A stretch of 64,000 nucleotides of DNA. Origin: Thiohalocapsa sp. Lineage in GTDB: Bacteria > Pseudomonadota > Gammaproteobacteria > Chromatiales > Chromatiaceae. The position numbers and the translations under genes are program-made. Positions 6,708 to 13,760 of the stretch are shown here, piece after piece. The notes below the pieces were generated by a model. It did no database searches, was not told the DNA's origin, and saw only the letters and a list, made by a program, of their open reading frames with translations. Numbering within the stretch: the stretch's first letter is position 1; the number at the start of each line of letters is the position of its first letter. The stretch lies in assembly GCA_021736785.1 (NCBI GenBank), contig JAIPFF010000007.1, forward strand, positions 1-64,000, written 5' to 3'.

Positions 6708-9700
6708 TCAGGGGACGGAAACGCTGACCGAGCTCTGCTCGACGGTCACCAGCTTCAGGCATCGACCTTGATCGTCGGCGAAGACCCACGGATGGGACAC
6801 GAAGGTGCCGATGGTCGCCGTCGCGCCGGGCTGTACGAAGCCGTAGCTGACACGATTGCCGCCGTAGTTGATCCAGAACCGCTCGATGGGGATCGATGTG
6901 TTGTTGGTAACTTGGAGCGATGCGGCTTGGGAGGCGGACGTAGAGATCGCCGAGGGTTCCAGCGAGCAGCTCGGATCGCTGGGCGGCGGTGCGCCGTCGC
7001 AGGCCTCGAGCGTCTGCAGATCGAACGCGCCGCTGAGGGTTTGGCCGCTCGCGCCGACCTTGACCACGGCGCCTGCGGGCAGGGTGGTCGGGTCGAAGCA
7101 CACCGAGGCGCCGTCGGCGAAGCGCAGCGCGAAGCCGTCCTGACCGCCGCGGATGGCCTTGAGGTCGTAGTCGACGGTGCCGTCGCCTGGCGTGCTGTCG
7201 AGGACGTCATTGCCTTCGAGGCTGAAGCCTTCGGTCTGCAGCGTGGCGGAGGAGGTGATCAGGCCGGCATAGGTAATGGTGCTGTCGCTGCCGCCGCCGG
7301 TGATGCGCACGTTCCAGAGCTCCTCGGCGCCGGTGACGGAGCAGTCGCGCCAGAGGAAGACGCCGGTGTCCGATGCCCCCGTATAGCTCGGCTCGCCGCA
7401 GGCGGGGTCGCTCGGCGGCGGGGGCGGCGGGTTGTTGCAGGCGCCCAGCGTTTGCAGGTTGAACGCGCCGCTGAGGGTCTGTCCGTCGGCGCCGACTTTG
7501 ACCACGGCGCCGGCGGGCAGGGTGGCAGGATTGAAGCAGACGTCGGCGCCTTCGCCGAAGCGCAGCGCGAAGCCGTCCTGACCGCCGCGGATGGCCTTGA
7601 GGTCGTAGTCGACGGTGCCGTCGCCGGGGGTACTGTCGAGGACGTCATTGCCTTCGAGGCTGAAGCCTTCGGTCTGCAGTGTGGCGGAGGAGGTGATCAG
7701 GCCGGCATAGGTAATGGTGTTGTCGCTGCCGCCGCCGGTGATGCGCACGTTCCAGCGCTCCTCGGCGCCGGTGACGGAGCAGTCGCGCCAGAGGAAGACG
7801 CCGGTGTCGCTCGGGCTGGCGTAGCTCGGCTGGCCGCAGGCTGGATCGCCGGGCGGCGGGGGCGGCGGACCGATGGGAGGGCCGAGGGTGGTCTCCTCGA
7901 GCGCGCCGGCCTCGTTGGCGATGTAGATCCGGTCGGCGGCGACGTTGTCGAAGACATCGACTTCACCGCTCGGCCAGTAGATTTCGACACGGGCGGTCTG
8001 GTTGCCCGCCAGGCCGAAGTGCAGACGGCGGTCGTTCTGAGACCAGCGGTGATAACCGCCGCCCTGCTCGCGGTATTGGGTCACGCCGCCGGCAGTCACG
8101 TAGACGCGCGCGCCGATACCGTCGCGGTTGGAAGCGGTGCCCTGCAGATCGATCTGCAGCCAGTGGTTGTTGTTGCCGTTGTCGCCGGCTGCATTGCGGA
8201 TCAGCGTATCCCGACCGCCAACGCCCCAGGGGCGCAGCAGCAGGCCGTTGGTGATCAGCAGATCCAGGAAGCCGTCGTTGTCGTAATCGGCCGTGGTGAC
8301 GCTCTCGGCGACGCCCACATTGCTCTGCAGGCCAGCGCCGACCGGTCCCTCGGCGCCGGCTGCGCCGGCGATCAGCGTGAATCGGCCCGTGCCGTCGTTG
8401 CGGTAGAGACGGTTCGGCAGGTTATCGACGCCGGCGCCGCAGGCCATGTAGATGTCCTGGTTCATGTCGTTGTCGAAGTCGCCGGCGACGGCGCTGACGC
8501 AGGACACCGCCCCGTTGAGCCCGGCCGAGAAGTCGATCGCCAGGCCCGTCGCGGAATTCTCCAATAGTCGCGGCGGCACCGCCGTTTCGTTGCCGGCGAG
8601 GCCGAACATGGAGAGGCCGCTGACCGGCTGCGCTGTCTCGACAATGACATAGGCGCGGCGATTGTTGCCCAGCAGGGACACGGTCCACTGGCCGTTGGAC
8701 GCGTTGTAACTGGCGCTGACGTAGGGGCCGGCGTCGCCGCTGGTCGGGCCGCTCGGGCGCAGCACGATCACGTCCGGATCGGCGAAGGGGCCTAGTGGGT
8801 TGTAGTCGGCCGTCAGCGTGATCTCGCCCGGACTGGTGAAGCGAAAGCCCTTACTGCGGGTGTTGCTTGCGCCGTCGAGCCAGGCCTCGATGCGGTTGGG
8901 CGTGATCGCGGTCGCGCCGGAGGGGCGCAGCTTGCCGCGGATGGTCAGGATGTCGCTGCGCAGGTCGCCGTCGAAGTCCGCCGCGACGCTGTCGACCACG
9001 CCGGCGACCGACGGAACGCTGGCGGTGATGTCGGTGAAAGGCAGGCGGCCGATGTCGTAGGCGCCGGTCGGAAACGCCCCCTGACTGTGACGAATGAGAT
9101 CCAGTCGGCCGTCGGCATCGAGGTCGGTCAGCTGGTGGTAGTCGGTGCGCGTGCCCAGCTCGGGGATGCCGGGTGCGCTGTCGATGAAGAACGAGGGGCC
9201 GCCGCCGGGAGATTGGCGGAACAGCCGGTATCTGAAGTTACTGGTCACGCCGACGTCGAGAAAACCGTCGCCGCTGTAGTCGAAGAAGGCCGGCGCGCGC
9301 GAGTTGACGTCCTGACTGAGCCCGGAGGAGACCCCGGCGTCCCAGAACAGACCGCCGTCGTTGACCATGAGCTGTCCCTGCGCGGTCCCGCCGGCGACAT
9401 TGACATAGAGGTCTTGGTCACCGTCGTTGTCGAAATCGGCGAACGCGGCGGCGTGCTGGTCGTTATCGGGGTTCGCGAGCCAAACGCCCGGATCGACGTC
9501 GGCGGCGACGTCGGTAAAGGTGCCGTCGGCGTTGTTGCGATACAGCCTGGGGACGCCGCGGTGCACGCTCATGAAAACGTCGGACCAGCCGTCGCCGTTG
9601 TAATCGCCCCAACTGGCGCCCCAGCTCTCGCCGTTGCCGACGGTGCCGGCCGAAAGCGTTACGTCCTGAAACTGGAATTGGGCGTAGGCCGGGCCGCCCG

Positions 9701-9809
9701 GCAAAGCAGAGGCCGCAAAGGCGAGTATGGCCGCGGCGGCGGAAAAATGTCTGCCGCAGCGCGGCTGCATCGCAGCGGCGGCAGGACTGTCGGTGTGCTG
9801 TGCGTTCAT
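6708..9809 (-). CDS. Secreted CRTAC1-like FG-GAP/ASPIC protein with two Cys modules and a VHL-beta-like tail (member 2)
   Basis: 1033 residues. The start MNAQHTDSP is preceded by GGGAG on the minus strand. The signal peptide ends near PAYA and the mature protein begins QFQFQDVT. FG-GAP blades carry DYNGDGWSD, DFDNDGDQD, DFDGDLRSD, DFDNDMNQD and DYDNDGFLD loops. The ASPIC/UnbV domain spans about 547-637, two 134-residue Cys modules lie at 658-791 and 804-937, separated by a poly-proline linker, and a domain like VHL beta closes the protein (about 949-1033). Its N-terminal half is closest to member 5 (both have GESWGASWGDYNGDGWSD). It should be exported and calcium-dependent; binding partners are unknown. 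The gap to member 1 is only 137 nt and contains no convincing terminator. Confidence 0.87.
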   Translation of the reverse strand: MNAQHTDSPAAAAMQPRCGRHFSAAAAILAFAASALPGGPAYAQFQFQDVTLSAGTVGNGESWGASWGDYNGDGWSDVFMSVHRGVPRLYRNNADGTFTDVAADVDPGVWLANPDNDQHAAAFADFDNDGDQDLYVNVAGGTAQGQLMVNDGGLFWDAGVSSGLSQDVNSRAPAFFDYSGDGFLDVGVTSNFRYRLFRQSPGGGPSFFIDSAPGIPELGTRTDYHQLTDLDADGRLDLIRHSQGAFPTGAYDIGRLPFTDITASVPSVAGVVDSVAADFDGDLRSDILTIRGKLRPSGATAITPNRIEAWLDGASNTRSKGFRFTSPGEITLTADYNPLGPFADPDVIVLRPSGPTSGDAGPYVSASYNASNGQWTVSLLGNNRRAYVIVETAQPVSGLSMFGLAGNETAVPPRLLENSATGLAIDFSAGLNGAVSCVSAVAGDFDNDMNQDIYMACGAGVDNLPNRLYRNDGTGRFTLIAGAAGAEGPVGAGLQSNVGVAESVTTADYDNDGFLDLLITNGLLLRPWGVGGRDTLIRNAAGDNGNNNHWLQIDLQGTASNRDGIGARVYVTAGGVTQYREQGGGYHRWSQNDRRLHFGLAGNQTARVEIYWPSGEVDVFDNVAADRIYIANEAGALEETTLGPPIGPPPPPPGDPACGQPSYASPSDTGVFLWRDCSVTGAEERWNVRITGGGSDNTITYAGLITSSATLQTEGFSLEGNDVLDSTPGDGTVDYDLKAIRGGQDGFALRFGEGADVCFNPATLPAGAVVKVGADGQTLSGAFNLQTLGACNNPPPPPPSDPACGEPSYTGASDTGVFLWRDCSVTGAEELWNVRITGGGSDSTITYAGLITSSATLQTEGFSLEGNDVLDSTPGDGTVDYDLKAIRGGQDGFALRFADGASVCFDPTTLPAGAVVKVGASGQTLSGAFDLQTLEACDGAPPPSDPSCSLEPSAISTSASQAASLQVTNNTSIPIERFWINYGGNRVSYGFVQPGATATIGTFVSHPWVFADDQGRCLKLVTVEQSSVSVSVP
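6711..6965 (-). other. C-terminal domain resembling the VHL beta-domain
   Basis: The last ~85 residues of family member 2 match the order of landmarks in the beta-domain of the von Hippel-Lindau tumour suppressor: a strand ending in an Asn (LQVTNNTSIPIE), an aromatic strand (RFWINYGGNRVSY), PG (QPGATATIGTF), then HPWVFAD, to be compared with GHLWLFRD in human VHL. Tyr98, His115 and Trp117 of VHL appear to have equivalents. Similarity was judged by eye. The domain follows directly on the last Cys module. Confidence 0.65.
6999..7838 (-). repeat. Two tandem Cys-module copies in member 2
   Basis: Copies occupy 7437-7838 and 6999-7400, each 402 bp, with a 438-bp period. The nucleotide sequence of the WNVRITGGGS region is almost identical between them and to copies in members 1 and 3, suggesting recent duplication or gene conversion. 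Confidence 0.9.
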
Positions 9810-10290
9810 GCGTCTCCCGTTCTGCGGATCTTCTTTTGCAATATCGACCGACTGCGATCCACGCGTCGGCTACGTCCGTGGGGTTCGGAGCAAAGCCCGT
9901 GCCGGCCGCGCCTTTGTCGGTGTCGCCAAGGTACCAACAGCTCGTTCCATCCGTGTACGCGAACAGACTACATTGATGTCCGCAAAACGGCTGCCCGCTT
10001 GTGTCGAACGGCTGCGTTAGCCGGTGTCCATGTGTTGCGCCGGGGTGACGGAATAACCGCGCGCGATCGCGCGTCTCTGCGGGGAAGAACGGGCAGAGAT
10101 GAGTTGGCGATGACGCGATGCGTGCCGCCGTGGCGATGCTCGGCAAAGACGAGTGCCTCGAGCGAGGCAGCCTTTCTCGGTGTGAATGGCATGCGGTTGC
10201 AGATTGCGACGCGCGATGCTGCCGGCCCCCGCGCGGGGGCCGGCTCGGCATTGAACCGGATCCCCTGCGAGGCCGGCCGCTTGTTTTGCG
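9810..10290. other. Intergenic region between members 3 and 2
   Basis: About 480 bases without a convincing gene. It contains a perfect 24-bp palindrome at 10221-10244 (arms GCCGGCCCCCGC / GCGGGGGCCGGC). The part next to 9810 would hold the promoter and leader of member 2; I could not pick a promoter with confidence. Confidence 0.5.
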
Positions 10291-10311
10291 GGCGGCGCCT
10301 CTGGCGCCGCC
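10291..10311 (-). terminator. Hairpin terminator after member 3
   Basis: GGCGGCGCC at 10291-10299 and GGCGCCGCC at 10303-10311 form a perfect 9-bp stem with a 3-nt loop, 20 nt past the stop at 10332. Read on the minus strand it is followed by CGCAAAACAAG, with no T-run. Confidence 0.5.
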
Positions 10312-10331
10312 GGTGAGCCCCGGTGGCCGAC

Positions 10332-13300
10332 CTAGTTGCAGGCGCCGAGGGTTTGGAGATCGAAGGCACCCGCGGGCGTCTCGGCGCCGGCGCCGACTTT
10401 GACCACCGCTCCGGCGGGCAGGGTGGATGGGTCGAAGCAGACCGAGGCGCCGCCGGCGAAGCGCAGCGCGAAGCCATCCTGGCCACCGCCGACGGCCTTG
10501 AGTTCGAAGTCGACGCTGCCGTCGCCGGGGGTGCTGTCGAGGATGTCATTGCCTTCGAGGCTGAAGTCTTCGGTCTGCAGCGTGGCGGATGAGCTGATCA
10601 GTCCGGCATAGGTGATGGTGCTGGCGCTGCCGCCGCCGGTGATGCGCACGTTCCAGAGCGCCTCGGCGCCGGTGGCGGCGCAGTCACGCCAGAGGAAGAC
10701 GCCGGTGTCGCTCGGGCTGGAATAGCTCGGCTCGCCGCAGGCGGGATCGCTCGGCGGCGGTGGCGTGCCGTCGCAGGCCTCGAGGGTTTGGAGATCGAAC
10801 GCGCCGGCGACGGTCTGCCCGCCGGCACCGACCTTGACCACGGCGCCGGTAGGCAGGGTGGCAGGATCGAAGCAGACCGAGGCACCCTCGGCGAAGCGCA
10901 GTGCGAAGCCATCCTGGCCACCGCCGACGGCCTTGAGGTCGAAGTCGACGCTGCCGTCGCCGGGGGTGCTGTCGAGGATGTCATTGCCTTCGAGGCTGAA
11001 GCCTTCGGTCTGCAGCGTGGCGGAGGAGGTGATCAGGCCGGCATAGGTAATGGTGCTGTCGCTGCCGCCGCCGGTGATGCGCACGTTCCATAGCTCCTCG
11101 GCGCCGGTGACGGAGCAGTCGCGCCAGAGGAAGACGCCGGTGTCGCTCGGGCTGGCGTAGCTCGGCTCGCCGCAGGCTGGATCGCCGGGCGGCGGCGGCG
11201 GCGGGTTGTCGCAGGCGCCCAGCGTCTGTAGATCGAACGCGCCGCTGAGGGTCTGGCCGCTCGCGCCCACCTTGACCACGGCGCCGGCAGGCAGGGTGGT
11301 CGGGTCGAAGCACACCGAGGCGCCGTCTGCGAAGCGCAGCGCGAAGCCGTCCTGACCGCCGCGGATGGCCTTGAGGTCATAGTCGACGGTGCCGTCGCCT
11401 GGCGTGCTGTCGAGGACGTCATTGCCTTCGAGGCTGAAGCCCTCGGTTTGCAGTGTGGCGGACGCGGTGATCAGGCCGGCATAGGTAACGTTGCTGTCGC
11501 TGCCGCCGCCGGTAATGCGCACGTTCCAAAGCTCTTCGGCACCGCTGACGGAACAATCGCGCCAGAGGAAGACGCCGGTGTCGGTCGGGCTGGAATAGCT
11601 CGGCTCGCCGCAGGCGATGCCGCTTGGTGGCGGCTCGATGGGCGGACCGAGTGTGGTCTCCTGCAGCGCGTCGGCCTCGTTGGCGATGTAGATCCGGTCG
11701 GCGGCGACGTTGTCGAAGGTATCGACCTGCCCGGAGGGCCAGTAGATCTCGACGCGGGCGGTTTGATTGCCGGCGAGACCGAAGTGCAGGCGGCGGTCGT
11801 TCTGCACGAAGCGGTGATAGCCGCCGGCCTGCTCCAGGTATTGCGTCTTGCCGCCGGCGGTGACATAGACGCGTGCGCCGATGCCGTCGCGGTTGGAGAC
11901 GGTACCTTCCAGGTCGATCTTCAGCCAGTGGTTGTTGTTGCCGCTGTCCCCGGCGGTGTTGCGCAGCAGCACGTCGCGCCCGCCGACACCCCAGGGGCGC
12001 ATCATCAGCCCGTTCATCAGGAATAGATCCAGGAAGCCGTCGTTGTCGTAATCGGCCATGCTGACGCTTTCGCCGACACCGACGCCGCTGTCGAGGCCGG
12101 CACCGACCGGACCTTGCCAGTCGCCGGCCCCGGTGACGAGGGTGAAGGTGCCGTCGCCATTATTGCGGTACAAGCGATTCGGCAGGTTCTCGACGCCTGC
12201 GCTGCAGACCATGTAGATGTCGAGATCCATGTCGTTGTCGAAGTCGCCGGCGACCGCGCTGACGCAGGACATCGACTCGCTCAGGCCGGACGCGAAGTCG
12301 AACTCGAGTCCCGCGGCGGTCGTGGTGATCAGCCGCGGCGGCAGTCCCTGTTCGCGCGTGGTGATGCCGAACGTCTGCGGACTGCCTGCCGGCTGCGCCG
12401 TATCGACCGTGATGTAGGCGCGCCGGTTACTGGAACCGTTGCGTGTCATCGAGACAATCCATTCGCCCGCGGCGCTGTCGTAGGCGACGTCGACCCAGCC
12501 CGCGGTGCCGCTGGTGGGGCCCGCGGTGTTCAGCACCACCTGCGCGGGATCGCCGTATGCACCCAAGCCGTTATAGTCGACCGTAACGCTGACCTCGCCG
12601 GCGCTCGTGAAGCGAAAACCCTTTGAGGTCGAGGAGTCGAGGCCGTCCAGCCAGGCTTCGATCCGATTGGGGCTGATCAGCGTCGCACCCGAAGCGCGCA
12701 GCTTGCCGCGCAGCAGCAAGATGTCGTTGCGCAGATCGCCGTTGAAATCCGCGGGCACGGTTTCGATTACGTTCACCGTGGACGGGACGCTGGCGGTGAC
12801 ATCCGTAAACGGCTGGCTCGAGGTGTCGTAAGCCCGAATCGGGAACGTCGAATGGGAGGCGCAGATCAGTTCCAACGAACTGTCGCCGTTGAGGTCCAGC
12901 AGCGTCGCGTGATCGATGAAGCCCCCGACGTCGCACCCGCTGCCGTTTTCAACGTCCTCATCGAAAACGAGTCCCTGGCTCGGGATCTGCCGATAGACGC
13001 CCCAATGAGATCCGGACGGTGTGGCGAAGTCCAGGAATCCGTCGTTGTTCCCGTCGAACATCACGGCCGCGCGTGCGGTCACTCGCTCCTGCAACCCCAG
13101 CGCCCAATAAACACCCCCGTCGTTGACGAGCATTTCGCTGTCTTCGCTGCTGTACGAAGGGGCCCAGCGCGCCCAGACGAAATCGTCGTCGCCGTCGTTG
13201 TCGACATCGCCGAAGCCGGCGGCATGGGTATCCGACAATGGATCGAAAAACCAGGAGTTGTTGGGCAGGATATCGTTGGCGACGTCGGTGAAGGTGCCGT

Positions 13301-13580
13301 CCGCGTTGTTGCGATAGAAGCGCGGTACGCCCCGATGCGAGCTAATGAAGACGTCTTGCCAGCCGTCGCCGTTGTAATCGTTCCAGCTCGAGCCCCAGCT
13401 CTCGCCCGCGCGGATGGTGCCCGCGCCGTCGGTAACGTCCTGAAAGTGCAGCTGGGCAAATGTCGAACTGCCCGGGAAAGCAATCGCGGCAAGCGCTAGC
13501 GCGCCTGCAGCGGACATGTGCTTCGAGCGGCGCGGCGACGCCTGCGATCCGGTGCGCCGGTGATTGGTCTGTGCGTTCAT
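10332..13580 (-). CDS. Secreted CRTAC1-like FG-GAP/ASPIC protein with three Cys modules (member 3)
   Basis: About 1082 residues from MNAQTNHRR; the start is placed there because member 2 begins MNAQ too, although an in-frame ATG at 13604 is possible. The signal peptide ends near STFA and the mature protein begins QLHFQDVT. Calcium-loop FG-GAP motifs include DYNGDGWQD, DVDNDGDDD, DFNGDLRND, DFDNDMDLD and DYDNDGFLD. The ASPIC/UnbV domain is at about 545-640. Three 134-residue modules follow (657-790, 803-936, 948-1081) and the protein ends one residue after the last Cys. There is no extra C-terminal domain. It is closest to member 4 in the N-terminal region (WARWAP, GLMMRPWGVGGRDVLLRN). Confidence 0.87.
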   Translation of the reverse strand: MNAQTNHRRTGSQASPRRSKHMSAAGALALAAIAFPGSSTFAQLHFQDVTDGAGTIRAGESWGSSWNDYNGDGWQDVFISSHRGVPRFYRNNADGTFTDVANDILPNNSWFFDPLSDTHAAGFGDVDNDGDDDFVWARWAPSYSSEDSEMLVNDGGVYWALGLQERVTARAAVMFDGNNDGFLDFATPSGSHWGVYRQIPSQGLVFDEDVENGSGCDVGGFIDHATLLDLNGDSSLELICASHSTFPIRAYDTSSQPFTDVTASVPSTVNVIETVPADFNGDLRNDILLLRGKLRASGATLISPNRIEAWLDGLDSSTSKGFRFTSAGEVSVTVDYNGLGAYGDPAQVVLNTAGPTSGTAGWVDVAYDSAAGEWIVSMTRNGSSNRRAYITVDTAQPAGSPQTFGITTREQGLPPRLITTTAAGLEFDFASGLSESMSCVSAVAGDFDNDMDLDIYMVCSAGVENLPNRLYRNNGDGTFTLVTGAGDWQGPVGAGLDSGVGVGESVSMADYDNDGFLDLFLMNGLMMRPWGVGGRDVLLRNTAGDSGNNNHWLKIDLEGTVSNRDGIGARVYVTAGGKTQYLEQAGGYHRFVQNDRRLHFGLAGNQTARVEIYWPSGQVDTFDNVAADRIYIANEADALQETTLGPPIEPPPSGIACGEPSYSSPTDTGVFLWRDCSVSGAEELWNVRITGGGSDSNVTYAGLITASATLQTEGFSLEGNDVLDSTPGDGTVDYDLKAIRGGQDGFALRFADGASVCFDPTTLPAGAVVKVGASGQTLSGAFDLQTLGACDNPPPPPPGDPACGEPSYASPSDTGVFLWRDCSVTGAEELWNVRITGGGSDSTITYAGLITSSATLQTEGFSLEGNDILDSTPGDGSVDFDLKAVGGGQDGFALRFAEGASVCFDPATLPTGAVVKVGAGGQTVAGAFDLQTLEACDGTPPPPSDPACGEPSYSSPSDTGVFLWRDCAATGAEALWNVRITGGGSASTITYAGLISSSATLQTEDFSLEGNDILDSTPGDGSVDFELKAVGGGQDGFALRFAGGASVCFDPSTLPAGAVVKVGAGAETPAGAFDLQTLGACN
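10338..11612 (-). repeat. Three tandem Cys-module copies in member 3
   Basis: Copies lie at 11211-11612, 10773-11174 and 10338-10739, each 402 bp, with periods of 438 and 435 bp. Linkers are short and proline-rich. This is the longest uninterrupted run of the module in the window. Confidence 0.9.
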
Positions 13581-13720
13581 GCGTTTCTTGTCGTTATTGG
13601 TCATGTGAAAGGAAGGCCTGGCGAGCAGACGTCGGCCAGCGTCGGCGGATTGAGCAAGCAAGTAGGGTGCCAATAATTGCTTGGATGTGCGCGGGCGCGT
13701 TTCGGCCGTTCCTTGGCCAA

Positions 13721-13739
13721 GCAGCGCCGAAGGCGCTGC
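13721..13739 (-). terminator. Hairpin with UUCG loop after member 4
   Basis: GCAGCGCC at 13721-13728 pairs with GGCGCTGC at 13732-13739. Read on the minus strand the loop closes as C(UUCG)G, a very stable tetraloop, 22 nt past the stop at 13761. TTGG follows rather than a long T-run. Confidence 0.5.
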
Positions 13740-13760
13740 TGTTCGCACGTCCCGACCGAC

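Noticed and set aside
4129-9060. Long plus-strand open frames antisense to the CRTAC1-like genes, such as 4129-6582 (over 800 codons) and 6768-8567
   Set aside because: They mirror the FG-GAP genes in a GC-rich genome, show Val/Gly/Ala-rich unstructured composition and lack recognisable motifs or good start signals.
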